Positions 39,803-48,990 are shown, counted from the first letter of the stretch. The stretch is 64,000 bases of DNA from Nostoc sp. FACHB-280 (GCF_014697615.1 NZ_JACJSD010000034.1:1-64000); one strand, 5' to 3'. The notes: generated from the letters alone by a model not told the origin. A program made the numbers and translations.

Positions 39803-40714
39803 GTGGAAAACAATAAATCGTTACTTTGGCCGCAAGGTATATTGATTGCTTTACTTGCCTTGGGTGCCACATTAAGCATTGCTATGATGATGCTTCTGAG
39901 ACCCAATGCTTCTGAAGCCCAAAGCAGCCAGAATATAAATATCAATAACAATTTAGTGGCCAAAGTAGGTACGCAAAAGCGTATTGAAGGATTAAAAGCA
40001 GCAATGCTGACAACTTGGCAACAAGAAGCACAAGCTAAAGGCCTTGGTTATGCTTTAGCGAAACGCTTTCAAGGAGCAGTGATTAAAGAGGCTAAACTCA
40101 GTCCTAATCAAAAAGTTATTGCACTAACCTTTGATGATGGCCCTTGGCCTGAAAGTACTGCTCAAGTACTGGACATTCTCAAGCAGAATAATATCAAAGC
40201 CACATTTTTTGTTGTTGGTCAAAACGTCAAAAACTATCCCGACTTACTCAGGCGGGTAAGTGCAGAAGGTCATGTTGTTGCTAACCACACTTGGCATCAC
40301 TGGTATCATTTCATGAATCAGCAGGCAGCCGCCTATGAAATTGAGCATACAACAGACATAATTTATAAAGTTACAGGTGTCAAAACAAATTTGTTTCGCC
40401 CACCTGGAGGAATCATGCACAATGGTGTAGCTGCATACGCTAAAAATGCCAAGTATGCCATTGTGATGTGGTCAACTGATTCTGTAGACTATTCTCAGCC
40501 TGCTGTACCCAAATTGATTAATAATGTCTTTCAACTAGCTAAACCAGGTGGGATTGTTCTGATGCACGATGGTGGTGGAAATCGCTCCCGTACTGTGCAG
40601 GCTTTACCAGAAATTATTAATAGATTTCGGAAGCAAGGATACAGCTTTGTAACTGTTCCAGAACTTTTAGAAATGGAAGATAAAGCACAAAGTGTAGTTG
40701 CCCAGAAAAAGTAA
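39803..40714 (+). CDS. NodB-type polysaccharide deacetylase (CE4)
   Basis: This enzyme removes acetyl groups from N-acetylglucosamine in peptidoglycan or exopolysaccharide. A signal anchor (LLWPQGILIALLALGATLSI) precedes a ~70-residue linker and the NodB domain. Motif 1 is ALTFDDGPWPEST with the catalytic and metal Asp, and motif 2 is VVANHTWHHWYHF. Motif 3 is LFRPPGGIMHNG, and later VMWSTDSVDYSQP and GGIVLMHDGGGNRSRTVQAL give the remaining active-site residues. The GTG start follows AAGGAG at a good distance; the ATG five bases before is out of frame. It is monocistronic. Confidence 0.9.
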   Translation: MENNKSLLWPQGILIALLALGATLSIAMMMLLRPNASEAQSSQNININNNLVAKVGTQKRIEGLKAAMLTTWQQEAQAKGLGYALAKRFQGAVIKEAKLSPNQKVIALTFDDGPWPESTAQVLDILKQNNIKATFFVVGQNVKNYPDLLRRVSAEGHVVANHTWHHWYHFMNQQAAAYEIEHTTDIIYKVTGVKTNLFRPPGGIMHNGVAAYAKNAKYAIVMWSTDSVDYSQPAVPKLINNVFQLAKPGGIVLMHDGGGNRSRTVQALPEIINRFRKQGYSFVTVPELLEMEDKAQSVVAQKK

Positions 40715-40774
40715 TAGTTAAATTACTAATTAGTGATTATTAATATAGTAATTAGTTTTGATTTTTAAATTATG

Positions 40775-40952
40775 TGTAGGGTGGTCATGTTCATGATTGA
40801 CAAATGCCCACCTTACAAATATCTAATTTTTTGAACAATCAAATATGAGTCCTAATACTAAACTTATAGAATGCGATCGCAACACTCAGATGTAGGGTGG
40901 GCAATTTCCATAACTTAAAAGTGGAGTTTTAAATGATTTTTGATGCTCACCC
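40775..40952. repeat. two TAGGGTGGGCA foldbacks
   Basis: TGTAGGGTGG at 40775 pairs with CCCACCTTACA ending at 40817. A second copy, TGTAGGGTGGGCA at 40891, pairs with TGCTCACCCA ending at 40952. Both are of the same dispersed type and lie between convergent genes. A HIP1 site lies between them. Confidence 0.65.
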
Positions 40953-41003
40953 AGCTTTAATTGCTATCAAACCGCTTATGCAAAATCACAACTAAGCAAG
41001 TTT

Positions 41004-41471
41004 CTATCGCTTTAATTGCTGTTGCCATTCATCTAAACTGATGTATTTATTCTCAATTACATCCAGAACTTCTATCAGACCATTGTTATTAAACACACGA
41101 AACCAATAAATAGTTGAATCATAATCTGATTGATTTTCAAATATGCGAACTGTGTAGTAAGGCTCATTGACAGTAGGAGAACCATCAACTACCGCCCCTA
41201 ATTTAATTGTCCCTCTAGAAAGCTTGGCGATTTCTCTGGCTTTGCGTTGTACTTGTGGCAGCTTCCAAACCAAATTCAAAGCCGTTTCTTCATCAATTTT
41301 GTTAGTCAATTCAGCAACTTTCACAATATTAGCTGGGTTTAACTCAGATAATTTTTGTGCAGTAATTAACCCCGGTTTAACATCATAGTTGGAACTTTGA
41401 GAAAGAGCTACTTGGCATCCCACACTCATCAATAAAGAAGACATTATCGGTACGCAAATGAATCTTTTCAT
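41004..41471 (-). CDS. hypothetical secreted protein, 155 aa
   Basis: Not recognised. The start KRFICVPIMSSLLMSVGCQV has signal peptide character; cleavage could be at VGC as a lipoprotein (the lipobox is weak) or after ALS. The mature part has helices (ANIVKVAELTNKIDEETALN) followed by a beta-rich segment (GTIKLGAVVDG, EPYYTVRIFENQSDYDSTIY). It could be a small periplasmic binding or inhibitor protein, but there is no family evidence. I chose the ATG at 41469-41471; the frame extends 11 codons further. Confidence 0.6.
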   Translation of the reverse strand: MKRFICVPIMSSLLMSVGCQVALSQSSNYDVKPGLITAQKLSELNPANIVKVAELTNKIDEETALNLVWKLPQVQRKAREIAKLSRGTIKLGAVVDGSPTVNEPYYTVRIFENQSDYDSTIYWFRVFNNNGLIEVLDVIENKYISLDEWQQQLKR

Positions 41472-41708
41472 GGAGCAATCCCTGAGTGTTATGCTGTCGT
41501 TCACTTCATGTCATATATACATTAGGGTAACAGTCATCACCCCATATTTGAGGTGATTAATCATTTCTTCTTATTAGTATTAGTAATTATACTGAGTTCA
41601 CATACATCAGATCCCCGAATTATTTGAAAAATCGAGGATATTGCACTTTACTAATAATTCATAAATGTAAAATCACTACTTTAACGGGATTTTTGCCTGT
41701 AAAAATAT

Positions 41709-42247
41709 TTAATCAACTGTAAATTCTAACCCTGGAAACAGAGCATATTTTAGTATTTTATCTCCCATATATGTTTGTGGTGCTGCATCTGAGAAAAACA
41801 CAGTAATACTTCTGGCTTTGCTATCAACTACCCACACTCGCAGAACTTTGGCATCTAAATAATCTTTGGCTTTAGCTATCATCTGATCAAAGTTTGCCCT
41901 GGTGAAATTATTTCAATAACCAAATCTGGAGGAACTGGACAAGCTTCATCTTCATTCCAGTTAGCTGGTAAACGCTCATAAGAAATATATACAACATCTG
42001 GTGTGGGTACCCAGTCACGTCCTCGACGTTGTAAAACCACAGACCATTCTGGACAGACGATCCCCTGTTCTTTGTTCCATTGTTCGATTAACTCTAAAAA
42101 GACGTAAGTCAACTTGGCGTGAAAAAACTTTGGTGACATTTTAGGAATAGCTTGACCATCCACAAGTTCATAGGTAGTATCTCCCTCACGTGGATGAAGA
42201 TGCAAGAACTCTTGTAAAGTTAATTGATTTTTGCTTTGAAGTATCAT
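41709..42247 (-). pseudogene. Uma2-family endonuclease gene with a one-base frameshift
   Basis: The first 122 codons give a Uma2 (DUF820) PD-(D/E)XK-like protein: LTLQEFLHLHPREGDTTYEL, PTPDVVYISYERLPANW and PPDLVIEIISPGQT. The frame then stops at 41879, but the other frame continues without a break as DQMIAKAKDYLDAKVLRVW and ALFPGLEFTVD to a stop at 41709. One missing T in a run (CAAACTTTGATC, where CAAACTTTTGATC would read through) explains it. The restored length is about 179 aa, normal for the family. These genes are numerous in cyanobacteria and often degenerate. A sequencing error at the run is the main alternative. Confidence 0.85.
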
Positions 42248-42471
42248 GGCGCAAACCAGCTATTAGCTAGTTTAATTGTAACTAACCAGTGTATTCCTTT
42301 ACAGGAATAGTAAATCAACTAAATGCTATGCTGCTAATAGCCAAAATAGCTTAAATGACACAATAAAAACCTTTAGTGCTATAGAGATAGTGCAGCCCGG
42401 AAAGCACTGAGAAGCTCTAAGTCTTACAGCAGGTTAGTTTACTTAAATGTTCTGTACTCTAAAAAAAATAT

Positions 42472-44458
42472 ATGAACTGGATAGAGTTTCTCGATCCTGA
42501 AAAACTTAAACCGCTCCAAAGCTGGTGGGATACAGTTAAAAGCTCCCACGAAAGTGGGAACTATTTTCCTCTATTAGTTTCGCTTGTTATTGGTCTTTTC
42601 TTTTTTCTTAGACCTAGCAATTCAGGAGAAGAACAAACGGGGGGCATTATTTACCCCTATTTAATCGAGATTATTCCTTTACAATCTCGCTCTAGTTTTC
42701 TTATATGGTATCGCGGTTGCTTTTGGCTTATTGAGTTATTTCTTGTAATTTTAGGTTTCATTTTACTCTTATTTTCTAAATATATTTCCTTTATTTTATC
42801 AGTATTTTTTTTTAATTATAATTGTAGGAATATCTGCGTTTTTTAGGCAAAGAATTTGGAGATTTTTAGATAACATAACAAGGCATATTCAATATCGAAA
42901 ATATCGAAGTATATTTTTTATTTTTCTACTATTTTTGTTTTTGGGAACATTAACATGGGCAAAACTAAGTAATAGTGACCAGAAAATTCTAGATGATCCC
43001 TCTTATTCTAAGCACTTCAGTTCAGGAGATTCCATCTTAGTGAATAAGTATCCTTGGTTAAACAAAACAGATAATTCAGAGAAATGGAAAGATACATGCC
43101 AACAACATTGGAATTTAAAAACAGAAAAAAAATTTAAAAAATTTATTGAACAATGTCCTAATGATTCAGAAGCAAGAATCTATCTAAATAACTCTGAAGC
43201 TGCTGATATGGCAGCTAAAAGTTCAGGAAATGTGCTGGTTAAAGTGGGGGTTAGTGTTCCCATTAGCAGAGATAATGGTCAAGGAGTTTATGATTCTCTT
43301 GAAATCTTGAGAGGAGCTTCGTTCGCTCAACAAGAAATAAATAAAGAAGGCGGAATTCAAATTGGTGATATAAGACTTTTTATACAAATCAATATCGTTG
43401 ATGATGGTAATAGAGATAGTTCTATTTATGACATAATACAAGCTGAAAGAATAGAAGCCCGAAAAGCTGCTAAGTTTTTGGCAACTAAAGAAGACATCAC
43501 TGGAATAATCGGTCATTTTAGTAGTGACGCAACTGAAGCAGCATCGGAGATTTACAGAAATTATGGGCTTATTTTAATTTCTCCTACCAGTACTGCGGTC
43601 AGAGCAACCGGGAATTTATGGGGATTTCTCCCATTTAAATTTAAATAAAATGAACTTGACCTTAACTCAAATGTGTTTCGCGTTGCTCCTAACGACCGCA
43701 TAGCAATTGATCAAATAGTGCAATATATCATTCAGTATAATAAATCGAACCCCAATAATCTCATTAGTAGTATAGCTGTTATTTACGAAAAGAATAGTAG
43801 ATATGGTGAGCTTTACAAGCAGTATTTCCAAAAGGCTTTTGAACATATAAATGGCAAAGTTATAAACAATAAAGACCCTAATCAAGATGAATGTAGAATC
43901 AGCATTGGAGCCGCAGTAGCTATAGATTGTATGGACAAAGTGGCAAAAAATGCAGATGCACTTTTACTAGTCCCTAGCACAGAAAAGTCTGTTTACTTAG
44001 ATGACGTTATTAACGAAAGGAATAATATTGATAAAAAAAGAAAATTGCATTTATTTGGTGGAGACAGTATGTACAAGCAGCCATTTCTTTCACAAAAAAC
44101 TCAAGGGATGGTAGTTGCTGTTCCATTAGCTAACTTCACTTTGAATGGTTTAGAAATGAATTGGCGAGCAGCAATGTCATATGATGCTACTCAAGCTTTA
44201 GCTAAAGGTGTAGAAATGGCATCTATTAAGTGTCTATCTAAGTCAGTTCAGTTTGATAAATGCGTTCGCCAAGAACTTCAGAGCATTCTATCGTCTGCAA
44301 GTTTCAAGGCAAAGGGAATTTTAGGTAATGAGACAGTGCAATTTGATAATTTTGGAGATCGAAAAATAAAGGATAAACTAGGGGTACTTGTTTGTGTAAA
44401 ACACCAGGGAGACCAATACATCTTCAAGCCTTTGAAACCTGGAGAACTATGCTCGTAA
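42472..44458 (+). pseudogene. broken gene for an ABC-type receptor (substrate-binding) protein
   Basis: Three adjacent frames form one gene of about 660 codons. The N-terminal part (42472-42846) has a short cytosolic start and hydrophobic segments. A run of nine Ts near 42808 shifts the frame by one: removing one T continues as LIIIVGISAFFRQRIWRFLD into the second part. The second (to 43648) has another membrane helix and then a periplasmic receptor domain, VKVGVSVPISRDNGQGVYDS, IIGHFSSDATEAASEIY. A TAA at 43646-43648 interrupts it in the same frame, and the domain continues as VFRVAPNDRIAIDQIVQYII to 44458. Two independent lesions argue for a true pseudogene. Intact relatives in Nostoc resemble branched-chain amino acid binding proteins. 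Confidence 0.85.
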
Positions 44459-44515
44459 GAGCAGTAGATCGTATAAGCTTTGAGGCAGTCAAGTTTCTGT
44501 TTTGTTCGCAGTCTA

Positions 44516-44626
44516 ATACCAATTCACGAAATGACTGATACAAATTACTTCCTCTGCAACTCTACTTCCGGTCGCCGAGCGAAGTCGAGGCGCTGTATCT
44601 GTATCATGTTTAAAGTGAAATGGTAT
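44516..44626. mobile_element. MITE-like palindromic element, 111 bp
   Basis: Terminal inverted repeats ATACCAATTCAC...TGATACA (from 44516) and TGTATCA...GTGAAATGGTAT (to 44626) match at about 15 of the outer 27 positions. The centre contains the small palindromic repeat GTCGCCGAGCGAAGTCGAGG. No transposase is encoded. The flanks (TCTA before, AACA after) do not show a clear target duplication. A non-autonomous element is the best explanation. Confidence 0.6.
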
Positions 44627-44697
44627 AACATCTCGCTCTGAACCTAACAGCAGAACCAAATATATAATGAAGTGACGTATTCTCTATAGCAAGCAAT

Positions 44698-44958
44698 ATG
44701 TCGCTGAACGAACTGTTGCCAACTGTTAATCAGTTATCTCATCAAGATAAACTTCGATTGATCCACTTTCTTCTCTTGGCAGTTGCCAAAGAAGAAGGGT
44801 GCAGCCTAGAACCATCTGGAGAAGCAGACCCGGCAAATTTGCTCCTCCAGCAACTTGCATCCACTGAAGCTGTGGTATGGTCGCCTCAAGCCGATAGTAC
44901 ATCCGTTCAAGCATTGTCAGATATCTTGGTTGCCGCAAGGGAAGCATCCAATGCTTAA
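44698..44958 (+). CDS. 86-aa helical protein upstream of a retropepsin-like gene
   Basis: A small acidic protein, probably largely helical. It begins MSLNELLPTVNQLSHQDKLR, continues LIHFLLLAVAKEEG, and ends VQALSDILVAAREASNA. Similar N-termini (LP.V..LS..DKLRLI) are, from memory, common in small cyanobacterial proteins that precede toxin-like or protease genes, resembling antitoxins in size and start. The stop codon overlaps the next start (ATGCTTAA), so the two are translationally coupled. The function is unknown; antitoxin, inhibitor or substrate of the next gene product are all possible. Confidence 0.7.
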   Translation: MSLNELLPTVNQLSHQDKLRLIHFLLLAVAKEEGCSLEPSGEADPANLLLQQLASTEAVVWSPQADSTSVQALSDILVAAREASNA

Positions 44959-45370
44959 CGGACAACGTTATTCATTCACCGAACGAATTGATAGTTTTGG
45001 GAGATCGGTGATCATGCCGTATATCCCTTTAACTCTCACACTGGGTAATCGCTCTCTAGAAGTGACAGCATTGTTAGACACAGGTGCAAGTGTCAACGTT
45101 CTGCCCTACGAGATCGGTCTACAGCTAGGGGCAGTCTGGGAAAATCAAACAGTTTCGATTCCATTGAGTGGAAATTTGGCTCGGAGTGATTCGCGCGGTT
45201 TGGTTGTGACAGGTATAATCGCACAGTTTCCTCCGGTTTTACTTGGGTTTGCTTGGACTGAAATGAGGGATATACCTGTAATTCTTGGACACATGAACTT
45301 CTTTGCAGAGTTCAATGTGTGTTTTTATCGACATGAGTTGGCTTTTGAAGTTTGCCCGAAGAAAGGATGA
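44951..45370 (+). CDS. retropepsin-like aspartic protease (clan AA)
   Basis: A 139-aa protein with the aspartic protease motif ALLDTGASVNVLP (Asp-Thr-Gly) near residue 41, the residue that cleaves in a homodimer. A hydrophobic strand (LVVTGIIAQFPPVLLGFAW) follows, then DIPVILGHMNFFAEFNVCFY, where the ILG segment corresponds to the flap-partner ILGxxF motif of the family. I start it at the ATG that overlaps the previous stop by eight bases; AAGGGAAG lies upstream. The frame is open 32 codons further upstream, inside the preceding gene. The cellular target is unknown. Confidence 0.78.
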   Translation: MLNGQRYSFTERIDSFGRSVIMPYIPLTLTLGNRSLEVTALLDTGASVNVLPYEIGLQLGAVWENQTVSIPLSGNLARSDSRGLVVTGIIAQFPPVLLGFAWTEMRDIPVILGHMNFFAEFNVCFYRHELAFEVCPKKG

Positions 45371-45421
45371 AGTTGGTAGGTCACGCAGCCAACAGCCTAA
45401 CACTATGGTCGATTAGCTAAT

Positions 45422-46516
45422 CTATTGCATTCCTTGTAGTACTTGCTGGATGACATCTGCTGGTACTTGGTCGGTAACTGTGACTACACCAATTTGGGTT
45501 GGTAACACAAACCGTACTTTACCTGCTTTGACTTTTTTATCTAGTTGCAGTGCGTCAATAATTGCGGCAATATCTACACCCGCAGGTAATTTTGTGGGTA
45601 AACCTGCTTTTTGAACGATCGCATTTTGTCGGTCAGTTTCGGCTTGTTGCCACATACCTAAATTGACAGCAATTTGTCCAGCCGCTACCATACCGATCGC
45701 AACTGCTTCGCCATGATTCACTAATCGATAACCAGTCAAACTTTCAATAGCATGACCGATGGTATGTCCATAATTGAGAATTGCCCTGAGTCCGCCTTCT
45801 TTCTCATCTTTGCCGACAACATCGGCTTTGGCTTGGCAAGAACGAGTTAATATTTCATTCAACAATTCCGGCTTCATGTACCGGAGTTGATTGAGATGTT
45901 TACTGGCTTCCATTTGGGTAAATAATTCTTCATCCCAAATCACACCATACTTGATAACTTCTGCCATACCTGCACGAAACTCACGCACAGGTAAAGTTTT
46001 TAATACTTCTGGGTCAACTAAAACTAAACGCGGCTGATGAAATGCGCCAATTAAGTTTTTGCCATTGGGATGATTTACGCCTGTTTTGCCGCCGATAGCA
46101 GAGTCTACCATTGCTAATAAAGTGGTAGGTACTTGGACGACGTTAATTCCCCGCAGCCAAGTTGCAGCAGCAAAACCAGTCATGTCACCAATTACGCCTC
46201 CCCCCAAAGCAACCATTGTCGAGGAACGTTCTAGGCGATTTTCTAAAGCAACATCGTAGAGTTTTTGAATTGAATTAAGGGTTTTGTAGCGTTCCCCGGC
46301 TGGTAAGCAATAACTCGCTACGTTAAATCCTGCGGATTGTAATGATGCGATCGCTCTTTCGCCATAATGTTTAAAAATAGTGGGATTCGATACTACAAGT
46401 ACTTTCTGCCCTAGCTTGAGATTGGCCAGACTTTGACCAAGTTGATCTAAACTTGCAGGTGCGATCGCAATCTCATAAGACTGCTGCGGTAAATTAACGT
46501 TAATGGTAGAAGTCAT
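45422..46516 (-). CDS. aroB: 3-dehydroquinate synthase
   Basis: AroB converts DAHP to 3-dehydroquinate, step two of the shikimate pathway. NAD binding and the active site are in [53 protein letters not shown] and [20 protein letters not shown] with its metal-binding His residues. The length (364 aa) is typical. The upstream spacer (46517-46560) has a short GC-rich hairpin next to the ATG on the minus strand, possibly part of the leader. It is divergent from petL. Confidence 0.96.
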   Translation of the reverse strand: MTSTINVNLPQQSYEIAIAPASLDQLGQSLANLKLGQKVLVVSNPTIFKHYGERAIASLQSAGFNVASYCLPAGERYKTLNSIQKLYDVALENRLERSSTMVALGGGVIGDMTGFAAATWLRGINVVQVPTTLLAMVDSAIGGKTGVNHPNGKNLIGAFHQPRLVLVDPEVLKTLPVREFRAGMAEVIKYGVIWDEELFTQMEASKHLNQLRYMKPELLNEILTRSCQAKADVVGKDEKEGGLRAILNYGHTIGHAIESLTGYRLVNHGEAVAIGMVAAGQIAVNLGMWQQAETDRQNAIVQKAGLPTKLPAGVDIAAIIDALQLDKKVKAGKVRFVLPTQIGVVTVTDQVPADVIQQVLQGMQ

Positions 46517-46617
46517 TGCCCAACCCTAAAAAGCGCCCGTGGGGTTGTATTTTAGCGCAATCTGGGTTGGAAGTATAAAGTCTGAATTATGAAGTCTGAA
46601 ATTTTATGCTTGAGTCT

Positions 46618-46652
46618 ATTGACCATTAACCCTTGACCATTGACCCTTGACT
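46618..46652. repeat. TTGACCA-type heptamer repeat
   Basis: ATTGACCATTAACCCTTGAC followed by CATTGACCCTTGAC is a tandem run of seven-base units, as at 17032-17069. It lies between aroB and petL. Confidence 0.65.
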
Positions 46653-46696
46653 AATGGTTCAATAGATTTAGTAAAGTATTGTGGAGACACATTAAA

Positions 46697-46792
46697 ATGT
46701 TTGCCGTAGTTGCTTACATCGGTTTTTTGGCTTTATTTACTGCGATCGCAGCAGGTTTATTATTCGGTCTACGTTCTGCTAAAATCCTCTAA
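46697..46792 (+). CDS. petL: cytochrome b6f complex subunit PetL
   Basis: A 31-aa thylakoid protein with one membrane helix: [20 protein letters not shown], then [11 protein letters not shown]. PetL is a small subunit of the cytochrome b6f complex and stabilises the dimer. The sequence matches cyanobacterial PetL as I remember it, including the Phe-Gly-Leu-Arg end. The ATG follows GGAGACACATTAAA. It is too short for most automatic gene finding. It is monocistronic. Confidence 0.88.
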   Translation: MFAVVAYIGFLALFTAIAAGLLFGLRSAKIL

Positions 46793-46798
46793 AAATTA

Positions 46799-46858
46799 AG
46801 GGTATGGGGGTGTAAGGGTAGAACTGAGGCAGAATTCCCTTACATCCTCCTACCCTCT
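46799..46858. repeat. GGTGTAAGGGT-type foldback
   Basis: GGGTATGGGGGTGTAAGGGT pairs with CCCTTACATCCTCCTACCCT across a short loop. It lies between petL and the convergent bioB, so it may terminate both. The same type occurs at 4444-4489 and 31596-31650. Confidence 0.65.
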
Positions 46859-46863
46859 TGAAG

Positions 46864-47874
46864 TTATCCCACAGCCGCAGGACTAGCCACCTGATTTACT
46901 CTTTGGACAGGTGGACGCATTTCTAAGCCCAGCAAATTCAACATTTCCTGGTCAGCATCATAATCTGGACAAGGTGTTGTGACAGTCAGCATTTTATTAT
47001 CGTCGCTGGAAAAGATAGAATTAGCTCCTGCCATAAAACAAAAAGCTTGCTCAACTTGGGAAAGTCTGGCGCGGCCTGCACTCAAACGCACATCAGAAGT
47101 TGGCATGACAATACGTGCTGTTGCAATCATCCGCACTACATCCCAAATCGGGACATCTGGTTGATTTTCTAGGGGTGTACCTTCAACTTGGGAAAGAATG
47201 TTAATTGGGACTGACTCTGGATGTGGACTGAGATTTGCCAGAGTGCATAACATCGATACACGGTCTTCCGCAGTTTCGCCCAAGCCCAAGATGCCACCAG
47301 AGCATACAGTGACATTAGTTTGACGAACATTATCAATTGTATTGAGGCGATCGCTATAAGTCCTTGTGGTAATAATTGTGCTGTAATAGTCCTCGGAAGT
47401 ATCTAAATTATGGTTGTAAGCATACAACCCGGCTGTTTCTAATCGCTTGGCTTGGTCGGCTGTCAACATTCCCAAAGTACAGCACACTTCTAAACCCATA
47501 TCGGTCACTTCTTTGACCATGTCCAACACTGTTTCAAATTGGGAATTATCCCGCACTTCTCGCCAAGCAGCACCCATACAGACACGACTGACACCTTTTT
47601 GTTTAGCTGTTTGGGCAATATTGACTACGGTCTCTTTGGAAAGAAGTGCTTGGGGTTTTACTTCTGTTTTGTAATGAGAAGATTGAGCGCAGTAGCCACA
47701 ATCTTCAGGGCAACCACCTGTTTTAATGGATATCAGTTTACAGACCTGTATCTTTTTGGGGTCATGATATTGGCGATGTACACTAGCAGCTTGATAAACC
47801 AGCTCTAGCAATGGCATGTTGTAAATCTGCTGAATCTCTGCTTCCTGCCAATCGTAGCGTATTACCACCGACAT
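46864..47874 (-). CDS. bioB: biotin synthase
   Basis: BioB is a radical SAM enzyme that inserts sulfur into dethiobiotin in the last step of biotin synthesis. The radical SAM cysteines are Cys55, Cys59 and Cys62 in [16 protein letters not shown]. Other motifs are [41 protein letters not shown] and [20 protein letters not shown]. The length (336 aa) is normal. The ATG at 47872-47874 is followed by a family-typical N-terminus. It is convergent with petL and monocistronic. Confidence 0.96.
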   Translation of the reverse strand: MSVVIRYDWQEAEIQQIYNMPLLELVYQAASVHRQYHDPKKIQVCKLISIKTGGCPEDCGYCAQSSHYKTEVKPQALLSKETVVNIAQTAKQKGVSRVCMGAAWREVRDNSQFETVLDMVKEVTDMGLEVCCTLGMLTADQAKRLETAGLYAYNHNLDTSEDYYSTIITTRTYSDRLNTIDNVRQTNVTVCSGGILGLGETAEDRVSMLCTLANLSPHPESVPINILSQVEGTPLENQPDVPIWDVVRMIATARIVMPTSDVRLSAGRARLSQVEQAFCFMAGANSIFSSDDNKMLTVTTPCPDYDADQEMLNLLGLEMRPPVQRVNQVASPAAVG

Positions 47875-48186
47875 TCAATAAATCCTTCTTGTTGACTGGA
47901 TTGATTAATATCTGTCTTGTTGCTGGATCTGTTGAAGTACTGCTTTCAATCCTAAGGCCGTAGACATTAGACATCAGCTTATCAAGATTTTGCTTGGATG
48001 GCAGATGAATACATCAAGAATAGTTGAAGAAGAATTCAAGATTCAGAAGTCAGAATCAGAATAAGCTCTATACCTAAACTTGAGACTGTAAATATACTAA
48101 GAACATAGAACCCCGACTTTTAAGAAAGTCGAGGTTATAGAATCTGACAAGTTGAATCGTCCGAGTTAGCTGTAAGGTGAGGCTAT
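47875..48186. other. spacer upstream of bioB with a terminator-like hairpin
   Basis: AACCCCGACTTT (48109-48120) pairs with AAAGTCGAGGTT (48125-48136) across TAAG. It is 50 bases after the stop of the minus-strand repeat-protein gene and probably terminates it; the T run is weak. The bioB promoter should be between 47880 and 48000. AAGATTCAGAAGTCAGAATC at 48039 is a dispersed repeat unit. Confidence 0.5.
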
Positions 48187-48990
48187 CTAATATCTAGAGC
48201 CAGAACGTACTTCATTAGGATCGCGGTATGTTGTGGGTTCTTGGCGCTTACGAGCTAAACCTGCTAAACCTGCTAGACCTAGTAAACCTAACCAACCCCA
48301 ATTGGAATTGCGATCGCCCCTCACATCGCTAGTTCCTTGGTAAGATGTAGTGCCTGTATTGTTGGTTGTGTCTGTACCTGTGCCTGTAGTGCCGGAACCT
48401 GTACCATAAGTACCTGTAGTACCTGCACCTGTTCCTGTGGTTCCAGTGCCTGTACCGTCAGTACCTGTAGTACCCGTTCCTGTAGTGCCAGAACCTGTAC
48501 CGTAAGTACCTGTGGTACCTGCACCTGTTCCTGTGGTTCCAGTGCCTGTACCGTCAGCACCTGTAGTACCCGTTCCTGTAGTGCCAGAACCTGTACCGTA
48601 AGTACCTGTGGTTCCAGTACCAGTACCGTCAGTACCTGTAGTACCCGTTCCTGTAGTTCCAGAACCTGTACCGTAAGTGCCTGTAGTACCCGTTCCTGTA
48701 GTGCCGGAACCTGTACCGTAAGTACCTGTGGTTCCAGTGCCAGTACCGTCAGTACCTGTAGTACCCGTTCCTGTGGTTCCGGTACCTGTACCGTAAGTGC
48801 CTGTAGTACTTGTACCTGTTCCTGTGGTTCCGGTGCCACTAGTGCCTGTACTAGTTCCAGTTCCGCTACTTCCTGAACTACCTGTACCACTACCTCCTGT
48901 TTGAGCATAAATAGGAGTAGATAGTGCAACGACACAACTTACAGCGAATAAACTCACTAAAACAGACTTGGGCAAATTAAGAGATTTCAT
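48187..48990 (-). CDS. Gly/Thr-repeat surface protein with WGxxGxxG-type C-terminus
   Basis: A signal peptide (VLVSLFAVSCVVALSTPIYA) is followed by about 180 residues of almost pure Gly and Thr with periodic Tyr, Asp and Ser, such as GTGTTGTYGTGSGTTGT. The C-terminus has NSNWGWLGLLGLAGLAGLAR followed by KRQEPTTYRDP, that is, a WGxxGxxG motif, a hydrophobic helix and a basic patch. This architecture resembles C-terminal sorting tails (WGxxGxxG-CTERM) of secreted proteins. The protein is probably exported and processed or retained at the cell surface. No enzyme domain is present. The coding DNA is itself a tandem repeat (about 48370-48890), prone to length change. Confidence 0.8.
   Translation of the reverse strand: MKSLNLPKSVLVSLFAVSCVVALSTPIYAQTGGSGTGSSGSSGTGTSTGTSGTGTTGTGTSTTGTYGTGTGTTGTGTTGTDGTGTGTTGTYGTGSGTTGTGTTGTYGTGSGTTGTGTTGTDGTGTGTTGTYGTGSGTTGTGTTGADGTGTGTTGTGAGTTGTYGTGSGTTGTGTTGTDGTGTGTTGTGAGTTGTYGTGSGTTGTGTDTTNNTGTTSYQGTSDVRGDRNSNWGWLGLLGLAGLAGLARKRQEPTTYRDPNEVRSGSRY
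48370..48890. repeat. intragenic tandem repeat (Gly-Thr coding)
   Basis: On the plus strand the units GTACCTGTAGTACCCGTTCC and GTGCCAGAACCTGTACCGTA and variants recur about a dozen times with few changes. Because the units are multiples of three and poor in stop codons, all reading frames around it look open. This creates spurious ORFs on both strands. Confidence 0.85.

Noticed and set aside
42780-42870. Programmed ribosomal frameshift at the nine-T run of the receptor gene
   Set aside because: A second lesion (in-frame TAA at 43646) in the same gene makes decay the simpler explanation.
42922-42941. Cobalamin riboswitch upstream of cobM, or other known riboswitches in spacers
   Set aside because: I looked for B12-box, glutamine-riboswitch and similar signatures, mainly in 61427-61701, and found none that fits.
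48337-48876. Plus-strand open frame of 179 codons, very rich in Cys, Ser and Thr
   Set aside because: It is the antisense reading of the Gly/Thr tandem repeat. Its periodic composition follows from the repeat units, and the true sense strand has a signal peptide and a sorting tail.
48321-48935. Second minus-strand frame (Gln/Leu/Val-rich, 204 codons) in the same region
   Set aside because: It is the shifted reading of the same repeat and overlaps the real gene completely; it lacks any domain.
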